A stretch of 64,000 nucleotides of DNA from Nakamurella sp. A5-74 (GTDB lineage Bacteria > Actinomycetota > Actinomycetes > Mycobacteriales > Nakamurellaceae), in the NCBI RefSeq assembly GCF_040438885.1, contig NZ_CP159218.1:930001-994000 (forward strand). The letters are read 5' to 3'. This document shows positions 10,015-20,339 of this stretch, piece after piece. How positions within the stretch are numbered: position 1 is the stretch's first letter; each line of letters begins with the position of its first letter. The translations under genes and the position numbers were made by a program. The notes beneath the pieces are model-generated. The model did no database searches and had not been told where the DNA came from. It was given only the letters and a program-made list of their open reading frames with translations.

Positions 10015-10042
10015 CATTCCGGCAGGACGTCCTGCCGGAATG
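10015..10042. terminator. 28-base perfect palindrome between convergent genes
   Basis: The sequence CATTCCGGCAGGAC is followed directly by its own reverse complement, giving a 28-base perfect palindrome with ACGT at its centre. It lies between the broken acetyltransferase and the oppositely oriented FMN protein gene, so it can act as a terminator for both. A protein-binding site is an alternative. Confidence 0.6.
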
Positions 10043-10091
10043 TCGATCGAGCGCTATCTCCTGGTCATGGAACCGCCCCGTCGGCGCAGAC

Positions 10092-11663
10092 TCAGTCCGT
10101 GTGCTGGGTGGTCGCGTTCTCGTCGCCGTCGTGGGTGAGCGCCGCCAGCAACGCGTCCATCTGCGCCCCCCTCGGGAGGCCCCATCCAGGCCGATACCCG
10201 TAGACCTCGGGTGCCGGTACAGCTTTCGACTGCCCGTCGAGGATCTCGATGGCGTCCAACGGGATCAGTGCCGGATGCGGAACCCCGCAGGCCTCCGACA
10301 CCTTGAGCAGGTCCCGGCGGAGCGCGCGCACGTAGTCGGCGAGGCGCTCCGCCTTGTCCGTCGGGTCCAGACCCCTCTGCAGCCAACGGTTCTGGGTGGC
10401 CACACCGGTGGGGCAGTGGTCGGTGTGGCAGCGCTGCGCCTGGACACAGCCGATCGCCATCATCGCCTCGCGGCCGACGTTGACCATGTCGCAGCCCAGT
10501 GCCAGAGCCACGATCGCGTTCTCCGGCAGGCCGAGCTTGCCGGAGCCGATGAACGTCACCCGGTCGTCGATCCCGGCCTCGGCGAACGCGCGGAAGACTC
10601 GCGGGAAGCCCAGGCGGAAGGGAAGCGAGACGCTGTCGGTGAAGACCAGGGGGGCGGCGCCGGTGCCACCCTCACCGCCGTCCACCACGACGAAATCGAC
10701 CCCGCGGTCACCCGGGATCATCGCTGCAACGAGCTGGTCCCAGAACTCGGTGTCTCCGACAGCGGACTTGATGCCCACCGGCAGTGAAGTTGCGGCAGCG
10801 ACGGTCTCGGTGAAGTCGAGCATCTCGTCGACGGTGCTGAAGACGGCGTGTCGGGACGGGCTCGCACAGTCGACGCCGACCGGGATCCCGCGGATGTCCG
10901 CGATCTCCTGGGTCACCTTGACTCCGGGGAGCAGTCCGCCGAGGCCGGGCTTGGCTCCCTGACTGAGCTTGATCTCGATCGCCCTGACCGGTGCGGACGC
11001 CACCAGATCGACCAGCCGCTGCAGGTCGAAGCGACCGTGCTCGTCGCGGCACCCGAAGTAACCGGTGCCGATCTGGAACACCAGATCACCGCCGCTGCGA
11101 TGGTAGGGCGACAGTCCGCCCTCGCCGGTGTCCTGCAGGCAGCCGGCCTTGGCCACTCCGCGGTTGAGTGCGGTCACCGCCGCCGCCGACAGCGACCCGA
11201 AGCTCATGCCGGAGACGTTGACGATCGACTGCGGACGGAACGCGCCCGCCCGCTTCCTGGCTGCTCCCAACACTTTCGCCGACGGGAGGACCACGTCCTC
11301 ACCGGCGTGCACGCCGGTGTGCGGGCCGACCGCAGACAGCGTGCGGTGCTTGATGATCGGGTAGCCGGGGGTACGTTCGACATCGTTGTCGGTACCGAAA
11401 CCGAAGTAGTTGTTCTCCCGTTTCGCGCTGGCGTAGATCCACCGCCGCTGGTCGCGGGAGAACGGGCGCTCCTCGTCGTTACCGGTGACGATGTACTGCC
11501 GCAGCTCGGGCCCGACCTTCTCCAGCAGGTACCGCAGGTGACCGATCACCGGGAAATTGCGGAGGATCGCGTGCTTGCGCTGGATGAGGTCGTAGGCCGT
11601 GATCGCCGCGCCCGCGACGATCGGCGCTACCGCTACCGCCCTCTTCGTCGAGGACCGCGCCAT
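10092..11663 (-). CDS. FMN-binding glutamate synthase family protein
   Basis: 523-residue stand-alone GltB domain-2-like protein. An N-terminal membrane-like stretch (VAVAPIVAGAAITAYDLI) precedes the fold. The TIM-barrel FMN domain shows M-S-F-G-S-L-S, the G-E-G-G-L-S-P-Y motif, K-L-S-Q-G-A-K-P-G and D-G-G-E-G-G-T-G-A-A-P. The Cys cluster near residues 405-425 (G-C-V-Q-A-Q-R-C-H-T-D-H-C-P-T-G) resembles the 3Fe-4S ligand region of glutamate synthase. It lacks the amidotransferase domain, so it is not a complete GOGAT, and its substrate is unknown. It lies 7 bases downstream of the amidase gene on the same strand and is probably co-transcribed with it. Confidence 0.9.
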   Translation of the reverse strand: MARSSTKRAVAVAPIVAGAAITAYDLIQRKHAILRNFPVIGHLRYLLEKVGPELRQYIVTGNDEERPFSRDQRRWIYASAKRENNYFGFGTDNDVERTPGYPIIKHRTLSAVGPHTGVHAGEDVVLPSAKVLGAARKRAGAFRPQSIVNVSGMSFGSLSAAAVTALNRGVAKAGCLQDTGEGGLSPYHRSGGDLVFQIGTGYFGCRDEHGRFDLQRLVDLVASAPVRAIEIKLSQGAKPGLGGLLPGVKVTQEIADIRGIPVGVDCASPSRHAVFSTVDEMLDFTETVAAATSLPVGIKSAVGDTEFWDQLVAAMIPGDRGVDFVVVDGGEGGTGAAPLVFTDSVSLPFRLGFPRVFRAFAEAGIDDRVTFIGSGKLGLPENAIVALALGCDMVNVGREAMMAIGCVQAQRCHTDHCPTGVATQNRWLQRGLDPTDKAERLADYVRALRRDLLKVSEACGVPHPALIPLDAIEILDGQSKAVPAPEVYGYRPGWGLPRGAQMDALLAALTHDGDENATTQHTD

Positions 11664-11670
11664 CGTCGCC

Positions 11671-12948
11671 TCAGCGGCCGATCAGGTACTGCACGACACC
11701 GGCGGCGATACCGTCGGCGTACTGCTGCTGGCCGTCCGCCGACGACATGGTCTCGGCGTCACCCGCATTGCGCATGTTGCCCATCTCGACCATCACGGTC
11801 GGCTTCTGCGACAGGTTGAGGCCGGCGAGATCGCCACGCTTCCAGAGCCCGTCTGAACCGAGGTGGTTGCTGGGGGAGAAACCGGTGTTCACCAGCCCGC
11901 TGCGGACGTCGTCCGCCAGCCGCGCCGACTGGGCAGCGGTGGCCGAACCGGCGGGGTCACGTTCGGCGGTCATCACGTAGAAACCGTTGGCCGAGGCGTC
12001 GTCACCGTCGCCGTGGATGGAGACGACAGCGGCCGCCTCCGAGTTGTTGCCGATCGCCGCCCGGTCGTTGACGCAGGGACCGACGCCGTCGTTGGAGTCG
12101 CGGGTCATCACCACCGTGATCCCCCTGGCTTCCAGTGCCGCCTTGAGCTGCAGGGAGACCTTCCAGTTGAACAGTGCCTCGGTGTACCCGGCGTTCGTCT
12201 CGGTGCCCGTGGTGTTGCAGGCCTTGCGCTGACCGAAGCCGGCGTCCACCTGCTTGTTGATGATCTCCGGGTGCTCGAAGTTCTGACCGTTGTGGCCAGG
12301 ATCGATGACGACGATCTTCTTCGTCATCCTGCCGCCGCCGGTGCTGGTGGGCTTGACCGGCGTGCTGATCGGCTCGGCGGGGGTGGCGGGCGGCTGCGGA
12401 GTGCTGGTCGGTTCCGCGGGAGGTTCAGTGGTCGGCTGCGTCGGTGTCGTCGTCTCGGTGGTGGTGGTCTGCTGCGGGGCGCTCGTCGGACTCGTGGTCG
12501 CCGGAGTGGACGTGGGAGTGGTCGCGGGAGTGGACGTGGGAGTGGACGTGGGAGTGGACGTGGGAGTGGACGTGGGAGTGGACGTGGGAGTGGACGTGGG
12601 AGTGGAGGCCGGCGGGATCGTCGACCGGCTGGTCCTGGTGCTCGGCGGGACCGCCGACGAGCTGGCGGAGGACGACGCCGAGCTGGCGGAGGACGCCGAC
12701 GAGCTGGCGGAGGACGACGCCGAGGGCTTCGCCGGAGCGCTGGAGGAAGGCTTCGACGAGGCCGGGGAACTCAGGCCGGGCACGGTGATGGTGGGTGAGA
12801 CGGGCGCCGATGGCGCGGAGCTGCTGGAGACCGCCGACGGCAGCGCACTCGGATCGGGCACCGCCGATGTCGAGGTACCACAGCCGCTCAGCACGACGGC
12901 CAGAGCAAGGACGGGGATCAGGGCAGCAGGCACCACGCGGACACGCAT
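11671..12948 (-). CDS. N-acetylmuramoyl-L-alanine amidase, lipoprotein (Amidase_3)
   Basis: 425-residue cell-wall hydrolase. A lipoprotein signal ends in the lipobox LSGC near residue 23. Residues 25-205 are a low-complexity Ser/Ala/Pro/Thr linker that includes a (PTST)n run. The zinc amidase domain follows: I-D-P-G-H-N-G, T-N-A-G-Y-T-E, S-I-H-G-D-G and the catalytic V-E-M-G-N-M-R-N. It resembles M. tuberculosis Rv3717 (Ami1), which also neighbours recR and its YbaB partner but is not anchored by such a linker. It should cleave the amide between MurNAc and L-Ala, with the linker reaching across the wall. A CACTCT hexamer 7 bases before the ATG may be a -10 of a leaderless transcript. Confidence 0.92.
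   Translation of the reverse strand: MRVRVVPAALIPVLALAVVLSGCGTSTSAVPDPSALPSAVSSSSAPSAPVSPTITVPGLSSPASSKPSSSAPAKPSASSSASSSASSASSASSSASSSAVPPSTRTSRSTIPPASTPTSTPTSTPTSTPTSTPTSTPTSTPATTPTSTPATTSPTSAPQQTTTTETTTPTQPTTEPPAEPTSTPQPPATPAEPISTPVKPTSTGGGRMTKKIVVIDPGHNGQNFEHPEIINKQVDAGFGQRKACNTTGTETNAGYTEALFNWKVSLQLKAALEARGITVVMTRDSNDGVGPCVNDRAAIGNNSEAAAVVSIHGDGDDASANGFYVMTAERDPAGSATAAQSARLADDVRSGLVNTGFSPSNHLGSDGLWKRGDLAGLNLSQKPTVMVEMGNMRNAGDAETMSSADGQQQYADGIAAGVVQYLIGR
12503..12606 (+). repeat. 12-bp tandem repeat in the amidase linker
   Basis: Six perfect copies of GGAGTGGACGTG run from 12527 to 12598. A partial copy follows, and a perfect plus a diverged copy precede them. On the minus strand each unit encodes Pro-Thr-Ser-Thr. 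Because the period is a multiple of three, copy-number change would lengthen or shorten the linker without breaking the frame. Confidence 0.9.
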
Positions 12949-13067
12949 GGAGCCCAGAGTGCCAGCCCTGCGGGGTCGTACCGTGTCGAAACCACGCGTG
13001 TCGGCCGGATCTCCTACTGTGGAGGGCGAGTCCCTTCCGCCGGGAGGGCCGGATGGGAGTCAGTCGG

Positions 13068-13439
13068 ATGCAGCCCGGAATGCCAGACCTGGCCCAGATC
13101 GTCCTCAAGGCCCAGCAGATGGGTGACGCCGTCCAACGCGCCCAGGCTGCGTTGGCCGAGCAGAGCTTCACGGGTACCGCGGGCGGCAACCTCGTCCGCG
13201 CCGAGGTCACCGGCGACGGTGAGCTCCGAGCCGTCACCATCGATCCGGCCGCCATCGATCCTGACGACGTCGAGACCCTCGGTGACCTGGTGGTCGCCGC
13301 CGTACGCGATGCCCAGCGACAGGTAGCCGAGGAGCGCGACGCCATCGTCGGTGATGCCACCGGCGGGTTCGACCTGGACGCGCTCGGGCTGGGCGACATG
13401 GGTCTGCCACTGCCGCCGGCCGCGCCCGGCGAGCGCTGA
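13068..13439 (+). CDS. YbaB/EbfC family nucleoid-associated protein
   Basis: 123-residue small DNA-binding protein. The YbaB core is visible as [11 protein letters not shown], followed by a helix and [12 protein letters not shown], with an acidic Leu/Pro-rich tail. YbaB proteins dimerise as tweezers and are almost always encoded just before recR, as here (5-base gap), suggesting a joint role in recombination or nucleoid structure. The start MQPGMPDL fits family members; an ATG at 13053 with GGGAGG six bases upstream would add five residues and may be the true start. Confidence 0.92.
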   Translation: MQPGMPDLAQIVLKAQQMGDAVQRAQAALAEQSFTGTAGGNLVRAEVTGDGELRAVTIDPAAIDPDDVETLGDLVVAAVRDAQRQVAEERDAIVGDATGGFDLDALGLGDMGLPLPPAAPGER

Positions 13440-13444
13440 CAGAC

Positions 13445-14047
13445 GTGTACGAAGGTCCGGTACAGGATCTGATCGACGAGCTCGGCCGACTCCCCGGGAT
13501 CGGTCCCAAATCCGCCCAGCGCATTGCCTTCCACCTGCTCACGGTGGATCCGACCGACATCGATCGGCTGCAGAACGCGCTGCGCCGGGTGAAGGACGAA
13601 GTCACGTTCTGTTCTGTCTGCGGCAACGTCTCCGAAGGAGAGTTGTGCCGGGTCTGCGCTGATCCGCGTCGCGATGCGACCCTGATCTGCGTGGTCGAGG
13701 AGTCCAAGGACGTCGCCGCGGTCGAGCGCACCCGGGAGTTCCGTGGTCGCTACCACGTGCTGGGCGGGGCGATCTCGCCGATCGACGGGATCGGTCCCGA
13801 TCAGTTGAGGATCGCCGAGTTGCTGCGCCGGATCGCCGAACCCGGTGTCTCCGAGGTGATCCTGGCGACCGACCCGAATCTCGAGGGTGAGGCGACCGCC
13901 ACCTATCTGGTCCGGTTGTTGCACACGTTCCCCGGATTGACGATCACCCGGCTCGCCTCCGGTCTCCCGGTGGGTGGTGATCTGGAGTACGCCGACGAGA
14001 TCACCCTCGGACGAGCATTCTCCGGGCGGCGGACCGTCGAGGTCTGA
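13445..14047 (+). CDS. recR: Recombination protein RecR
   Basis: 200-residue RecR. The helix-hairpin-helix [14 protein letters not shown] is at residues 13-26. The four-Cys zinc finger C-S-V-C-G-N...C-R-V-C is at about residues 57-72, followed by the Toprim domain ([10 protein letters not shown] and [11 protein letters not shown]). RecR works with RecO/RecF to load RecA on gapped DNA. The GTG start is 5 bases after the YbaB stop, so both are one transcription unit. The length and motifs are normal. Confidence 0.97.
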   Translation: MYEGPVQDLIDELGRLPGIGPKSAQRIAFHLLTVDPTDIDRLQNALRRVKDEVTFCSVCGNVSEGELCRVCADPRRDATLICVVEESKDVAAVERTREFRGRYHVLGGAISPIDGIGPDQLRIAELLRRIAEPGVSEVILATDPNLEGEATATYLVRLLHTFPGLTITRLASGLPVGGDLEYADEITLGRAFSGRRTVEV

Positions 14048-14077
14048 CGTCGGAGCAGGGTCCTGCCGGGACGTCAG
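14044..14077. terminator. Bidirectional hairpin spanning both stop codons
   Basis: The arms CTGACGTC and GACGTCAG pair perfectly, and a second short pairing (CAGG/CCTG) lies inside. The left arm contains the recR stop and the right arm contains the stop of the convergent hydrolase gene, so one small structure serves as terminator for both. Confidence 0.6.
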
Positions 14078-14802
14078 GTCGGACTGACCGCCCTCGGGTC
14101 CGCGCGCAGGTGGACGTCGAAGAACGCGAGGATGCGACGCCTGGCGTCGGCCGTCGAGGCATGGTCATAGCCCACACCGGCGACCTTGGCGAGGGTCGTC
14201 AGCGGTGAGGGCGGGTTGTACCGGTTCATGAAGCCGTGGCCGACCTTCGGGTACTCCTTCACGTCAGCGACCACCCCGGCCGCGTCGAGGGCCGCGGACA
14301 GCTTCGCCGCACCCTGCGGAATCTCCCTGTCCTTGGCGCCGTAAGCGGCGACTATCGGACAGGCGCCGGCAAGCACCTCGGCTGCGTCGTCCGGGATCAT
14401 CCCGTAGTTGACGCTCATCGCCGACCAGCCGGGGTCGGAGGCCATCAGCAGCGCGAACCCTCCGCCCAGGCAGAATCCGATGGCGCCGACGGTGCCGGTG
14501 CACCGTTCGTCGGCTGCCAGCACGGCTCTGGCCGTCTCGACCTTGTCGAAGACCGATCCGCGGTGGGAGGCGAGCTGGCTGAACATGCTCCTGATGCAGC
14601 GCACCATCGATCTGCCGTCGTACAGATCCGGGACAGCCACCAGGTAGCCGGCAGCGGCGAGCCAGTCGGCCTGCTCGCGCATGTCGTCGCCGAGCCCGAA
14701 GATGTCGTGGATGAGGACCACCCCGGGCCAGGGTCCGGGACGGTCCGCGGTGGGGACCGGAACTGCCAGGTACTCGACGTGTGCCGCGAGCGTGTCACTC
14801 AT
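14074..14802 (-). CDS. Dienelactone hydrolase family protein
   Basis: 242-residue alpha/beta hydrolase. The Cys nucleophile sits in G-A-I-G-F-C-L-G-G-G near residue 115, followed by an Asp in Y-G-A-K-D-R-E-I-P and a His in V-G-H-G-F-M-N-R, the dienelactone hydrolase triad. The family opens dienelactones in chloroaromatic breakdown, but many members hydrolyse other esters, so the substrate is unknown. Its start overlaps the stop of the TetR regulator gene by 4 bases (ATGA), making it the second gene of a regulator-enzyme operon. Confidence 0.93.
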   Translation of the reverse strand: MSDTLAAHVEYLAVPVPTADRPGPWPGVVLIHDIFGLGDDMREQADWLAAAGYLVAVPDLYDGRSMVRCIRSMFSQLASHRGSVFDKVETARAVLAADERCTGTVGAIGFCLGGGFALLMASDPGWSAMSVNYGMIPDDAAEVLAGACPIVAAYGAKDREIPQGAAKLSAALDAAGVVADVKEYPKVGHGFMNRYNPPSPLTTLAKVAGVGYDHASTADARRRILAFFDVHLRADPRAVSPT

Positions 14803-15374
14803 CTGGGACCTTCCGGTGGAGTGTGTGCCGCCGACGCCACCGACACCAGTCGGTCGATGGTGCCGGTCAAGACCTCGGCAGGGGGGTGCCGCAGGCCGGC
14901 GATCGCCGACAGATACCAGCCGTTGCCCACCTGCAGGACGATCTCGGCAGTGATCGGGTCGCCGATCGCTGCCCGGACCGGCTCCTCCCAGGCGGCGAAG
15001 ATCTGGCCGAAGACGTCGGAAAGATCGGGTTCGTCCGTGACGACCCCGGAACCGGTGCGGGTCTCCTGCAACGCATTGATCAGCGCCAGGATGAAGCCGC
15101 GTTCGTGTTCGTCCCGCGGGGCCACATACTCCAGGTAGCGGCGCACCACCTCCTCGGGATGCATCAGCGTCCCCAGTTCCGCCTCCACCGACGCCCTGGT
15201 CTGGGCGACGAGCCCCTCGTAGAGCGCCTGCTTGCTGGGGAAGTGGTAGAGCAACCCGCCCTTGGACACGGCTGCTTCCGCCGCGACAGCCTCCAGCGTT
15301 GCTGCCGAGCTGCCGCCTCTGGCGAGCACGACGCGCAGCGCCCCCAGGATGCGATCTCGCGTGTCGCGTGCCAT
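14799..15374 (-). CDS. TetR-family transcriptional regulator
   Basis: 191-residue repressor with an N-terminal TetR helix-turn-helix: R-D-R-I-L-G-A-L, then A-T-L-E-A-V-A-A-E-A-A-V-S-K-G-G-L-L-Y-H-F-P-S-K. The C-terminal domain resembles TetR_C_6-type ligand domains. The ATG at 15374 gives the canonical start M-A-R-D-T-R-D-R. It is divergent from an MFS exporter and precedes a hydrolase gene, the usual layout of a drug- or aromatic-compound-sensing repressor. Candidate operators lie at 15396-15411 and 15448-15470. Confidence 0.93.
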   Translation of the reverse strand: MARDTRDRILGALRVVLARGGSSAATLEAVAAEAAVSKGGLLYHFPSKQALYEGLVAQTRASVEAELGTLMHPEEVVRRYLEYVAPRDEHERGFILALINALQETRTGSGVVTDEPDLSDVFGQIFAAWEEPVRAAIGDPITAEIVLQVGNGWYLSAIAGLRHPPAEVLTGTIDRLVSVASAAHTPPEGPR

Positions 15375-15395
15375 CCGTGCCTCCTGTGTCAGCCG

Positions 15396-15411
15396 AACCG
15401 TACCGACGGTT
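15396..15411. promoter_or_regulatory. Candidate TetR operator 1
   Basis: AACCGT-N4-ACGGTT is a perfect inverted repeat 22 bases upstream of the TetR gene start. Its half-site matches ACGGTT within the second dyad nearby. Confidence 0.45.
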
Positions 15412-15447
15412 GTCGAAAAGGGGTGTCCGGACGCGGCAGGATGGAAT

Positions 15448-15470
15448 AAACTGTACCGGCTGGACGGTTT
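15448..15470. promoter_or_regulatory. Candidate TetR operator 2
   Basis: The ends AAACtGTaC and GgACgGTTT form an imperfect dyad of 23 bases in the TetR/MFS intergenic region. Both this and operator 1 share the element ACnGTT, as expected if one repressor controls both promoters. Confidence 0.45.
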
Positions 15471-15554
15471 AGTTGGACGTACCGTCATGGCACGTCCTTT
15501 CCCCACGACGAAGCACCGTGCATGTCTCGGCAGGCTTCGAACGGAGCAGCACCC

Positions 15555-16805
15555 ATGTTCGGCCCCTACCTCGATGTCCTCCGTCTCCCCGGCGCGGCCC
15601 GGTTCAGCGCTGCCGGAGCGCTCGCCCGCATGCAGATGTCGATGTCCGGCGTCGGCGCGGTCCTGCTGATCTCCGACGTCCGCGGGTCGTACGGGCTCGC
15701 CGGAGCTGTCTCGGCGACCTTCGCGATCTCGGCGGCGGTGGCCGGTCCGGTCGTGTCGCGCCTGATCGACTCCCGCGGTCAGCGCAGGGTCGTCCCGTGG
15801 CAGTTGGCGCTGCATCTGCCGGCGCTCGCCGCAATGATCGGGTTCGGCGTCTTCACCCAGCTCACCTGGCCGATCCTGGTGCTCGCGGTGTTGGCCGGCG
15901 CCGGCGTCCCCAGCGTCGGCACGCTCGTGCGCGCGCGATGGTCGAAATTGCTGTCCGGCACCCCGATGCTGCGGACGGCGTTCGCCTGGGAGTCCTTGAT
16001 CGACGAGATGGTGTTCATCCTCGGTCCGGTACTCGCCACCGTGCTGGCGCTGCAGCTCTTCCCGTCGGCTGCGCTGGTGTTCGCCGCGATCTTCCTGACC
16101 GTCGGGCTGGTCTTCCTCCTGAGCCAGGTGCGTACCGAGCCGGTTCCGTCCGGCGCGTCGCATCGCGCTGTTGGGCGTCCCGCCCTGCTGCTGCCCGGCG
16201 TCGCCGGGGTTGCCCTGGTCTTCCTGCTGCTCGGCGGGGTGTTCGGTTCGCTCGAGGTGGCCACCGTGGCGACCACGAAGGAAGCCGGTGCTCCTGGCAC
16301 GGCTGGGATCATGCTGGCTCTCTACTCGGTCGGTTCGCTGCTGTCCGGTCTGGTGTTCGGTGTGCTGGAGCTCAGGGCATCGCTCTTGCGACAGTTCGTG
16401 TTCTCGACGGCGGCGTTGGCCGTCGTCTCACTGCCGCTGACGTTCCTGGATTCGATGTGGCTGCTCGGCGGCGGCCTGTTCGTCGCCGGCCTGGCAGCGG
16501 CGCCGGCGCTGATCTCGGGCATGTCGCTGCTCCAGCGACTCGTTCCGGCGGATCGGCTCACCGAGTCGTTGTCCTGGGCGAACTCCGGGATGGCCGTGGG
16601 TCTGGCCATCTCGATGCCGGCCGCCGGGTACATCTCCGACCGTGCGCCTGCGCAGCAGTCGTACTGGGTGCTGTCCGGCTGCGCGATCGGCGCGTTCGTC
16701 GTCGTGCTGGCCGTGCTCGGTTCGCTGCGGCGCGCCCAGCAGGCGTCGGAGGACCGGATGGCTTTCGCCGCCCTGACCGGGAAGCCGGAGCTCGCCGCGC
16801 TCTGA
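15555..16805 (+). CDS. MFS transporter
   Basis: 416-residue membrane protein with about twelve hydrophobic segments and no signal peptide. It starts M-F-G-P-Y-L-D-V-L-R-L-P-G-A, the usual N terminus of a large actinobacterial MFS group. The first segment M-S-G-V-G-A-V-L-L-I and a later G-D-R-like loop are present, and the middle loop is short. It is probably an exporter, because a TetR gene lies divergent to it. ATG 15555 has GGAG eight bases upstream and fits family N termini; ATG 15522 is an equally open alternative (427 residues). Confidence 0.9.
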   Translation: MFGPYLDVLRLPGAARFSAAGALARMQMSMSGVGAVLLISDVRGSYGLAGAVSATFAISAAVAGPVVSRLIDSRGQRRVVPWQLALHLPALAAMIGFGVFTQLTWPILVLAVLAGAGVPSVGTLVRARWSKLLSGTPMLRTAFAWESLIDEMVFILGPVLATVLALQLFPSAALVFAAIFLTVGLVFLLSQVRTEPVPSGASHRAVGRPALLLPGVAGVALVFLLLGGVFGSLEVATVATTKEAGAPGTAGIMLALYSVGSLLSGLVFGVLELRASLLRQFVFSTAALAVVSLPLTFLDSMWLLGGGLFVAGLAAAPALISGMSLLQRLVPADRLTESLSWANSGMAVGLAISMPAAGYISDRAPAQQSYWVLSGCAIGAFVVVLAVLGSLRRAQQASEDRMAFAALTGKPELAAL

Positions 16806-16825
16806 TCGCCCCCGTGGGCACCGCG

Positions 16826-17404
16826 TCAGTCCGGAACCGGGAGCGAGCCGTCGATGATCACGTCGGCTCGCTCCCTGGTCCGTTCGCGGGCGAACAGCTG
16901 CACCTCCTGGGCCGCCCACCGCTCCCAATGTGGTCGGAACGTCTCGCCGTCCCGGGCGATGCCGCGCTCGTAGCGCAGCGCGAGCGGTGCCTCGACGAAC
17001 AGCAGCAGGCCCAGATGCCTTGCCGCAGCACGGGTTCCACAGCTCACGCCTTCGACGACGACGAACCGCTGGGCCGGGACGTCCCGCCAGGGACCCGCGG
17101 CACCCGCTGTCCAGTCGTGGCTCTCGTACCGTCCGTCCCGTCCTGCGGACAACGGTTGCAGGATCTGGGTGACGAGCTTCCCCGCCGCCTCGGCGAGGCC
17201 GTCCCAACCAGGAACGAGATCGTCGAGGTGCACCACGCCGGCGTCGGGGAGCGCAGTGCCCAGCCGATCCGCCAGAGTGGTCTTGCCCGACCCGGCCGGT
17301 CCGTCGATGCCGATGACACACACCTGTCCGACCGTGGCTGCTGCGATGTGGGCCCTGGCGACCAGATCCGCGATCGACGGGTTGGTTGCCGGCGTCGTGG
17401 TCAC
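16826..17404 (-). CDS. P-loop nucleoside/uridine kinase-like protein
   Basis: About 192 residues. A Walker A motif G-I-D-G-P-A-G-S-G-K-T-T near residue 32 follows a short helix. H-L-D-D-L-V-P-G-W-D-G then matches the uridine-kinase/AAA_17 pattern, and an R-x-x-x-R lid region lies near residue 140. It probably phosphorylates a small metabolite, but the substrate is unclear. GTG 17404 overlaps the glycosylase stop as GTGA and is the likely coupled start; ATG 17431, nine codons earlier, is possible and would overlap by 31 bases. It is convergent to the MFS gene. Confidence 0.82.
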   Translation of the reverse strand: MTTTPATNPSIADLVARAHIAAATVGQVCVIGIDGPAGSGKTTLADRLGTALPDAGVVHLDDLVPGWDGLAEAAGKLVTQILQPLSAGRDGRYESHDWTAGAAGPWRDVPAQRFVVVEGVSCGTRAAARHLGLLLFVEAPLALRYERGIARDGETFRPHWERWAAQEVQLFARERTRERADVIIDGSLPVPD

Positions 17405-18249
17405 CCCGCTCGCCGCGTGCGTCGCTGACATCCAGGACACCAGAACAGGTTCCGGTTCGCGAGCTCGGACTTTCGGATCGTCGTCCCACAGAGCAGGCAG
17501 GGCTCGCCGGTTCGGCGATAGACGTACTGCGGACTTCGTCGCCCTTCTTCTCTGCGGACGCGGGGGGACTCGACGTCCTCGGGCCGCAACGTCTCGATCC
17601 GGCCCACCCGTAGGCCGACGGCCATCAGCTCGACCAGGTCGGACCAGATCGCGTGCCACTCGCGGCGCTTGAGCTGCCGACCCGTCATCAGCGGATCGAG
17701 TCGGTGGCGGAACAACACTTCGGCGCGGTAGACGTTTCCGACTCCCGCGATCACCGACTGGTCCATCAGCAGACCGGCGATCGGCGCCCGGGACCGGCTG
17801 ATCCGCTGCCAGGCGAGGTCCGGGTCGGTCGCGGGATCGTCCACCCGGAGTGGGTCGGGACCGAGCCGAGCCAGGATCGCATCGACCTGCGCCTCGTCGA
17901 CGATCCGGCAGTCGGTGGGCCCGCGGAGGTCCGCTGTCCCACCGAGCTCGACGGGGTCGGTGCTCAACCGCCACCGGAGCGCGCCGCGAGGTTCGGCGGG
18001 CTCACCGTCGGTGTAGGTCACCTTGCCCAGCAGCCCGAGGTGGACGTGCACGGTCGTCGGCAGGTGCTCGGTGCCGAAGTGGCAGAACAGGTGCTTGCCC
18101 CAGGCTTCCGCCCGCAGCATCATCAGGCCGTCGAGCACTGCGGCGTCCGGTGCGAAACGCCCCTGGGGGCTGGACGAGTGGGTCGGGTGGCCGGCGAACC
18201 TGCGCGTGTAGGTACGCGCCATCCGGTGCAGGGTGTGGCCTTCAGGCAT
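17401..18249 (-). CDS. Fpg/Nei-family DNA glycosylase (Nei-type)
   Basis: 282-residue base-excision repair enzyme. It begins M-P-E-G-H-T, where the Pro-2 amine is the catalytic nucleophile and Glu-3 the acid; the H-T following is characteristic of endonuclease VIII rather than Fpg. The helix-two-turn-helix region shows V-I-A-G-V-G-N-V-Y-R-A-E near residues 165-180, and the C-terminal zinc finger has C-L-L-C and C-P-G-C pairs. It should remove oxidised pyrimidines and nick the abasic site. The nearest known relative by layout is mycobacterial Nei1. Confidence 0.94.
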   Translation of the reverse strand: MPEGHTLHRMARTYTRRFAGHPTHSSSPQGRFAPDAAVLDGLMMLRAEAWGKHLFCHFGTEHLPTTVHVHLGLLGKVTYTDGEPAEPRGALRWRLSTDPVELGGTADLRGPTDCRIVDEAQVDAILARLGPDPLRVDDPATDPDLAWQRISRSRAPIAGLLMDQSVIAGVGNVYRAEVLFRHRLDPLMTGRQLKRREWHAIWSDLVELMAVGLRVGRIETLRPEDVESPRVRREEGRRSPQYVYRRTGEPCLLCGTTIRKSELANRNLFWCPGCQRRTRRAG

Positions 18250-18304
18250 GCCGGGCTCCGCGCGTCATCATCCCCACAGTGTGCCCAGACCGGCACCGGC
18301 CATG

Positions 18305-18346
18305 CGAAGGCCCCGCCCCGAGATCACCTCTCGGACGGGGCCTTCG
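18305..18346 (-). terminator. Terminator after leuA
   Basis: CGAAGGCCCCG pairs perfectly with CGGGGCCTTCG across 20 bases that contain a smaller CCGAG/CTCGG hairpin. It lies 156 bases beyond the leuA stop. The stretch between (18347-18502) has no convincing gene. Confidence 0.7.
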
Positions 18347-18502
18347 TTGCAGTCGTGGCGGGGCGGGTCAGCGGGCCTCGTAGGCGGCTGGGTCCGTACG
18401 TTCAACGGGCCGAGGTCGACCTTGTCGATCTACCGGGTGATCGGGGCGGCGAACTCCAGGACATCGGAGCCCTGCCCAGCCGGATCCTGCGTCGGTCCGG
18501 CG

Positions 18503-20323
<1,821 letters not shown>

Positions 20324-20339
20324 TCAGGAGCTGAGGGGG

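Noticed and set aside
12290..13126. Plus-strand frame encoding V-D-V-G repeats opposite the amidase linker
   Set aside because: It is the complement of the 12-bp repeat; the amidase on the other strand has a lipobox and catalytic motifs.
18347..18502. Minus-strand frame ending D-P-A-A-Y-E-A-R before the leuA terminator
   Set aside because: No start signal, no ribosome site and no recognisable motif; probably the 3' untranslated region of leuA.
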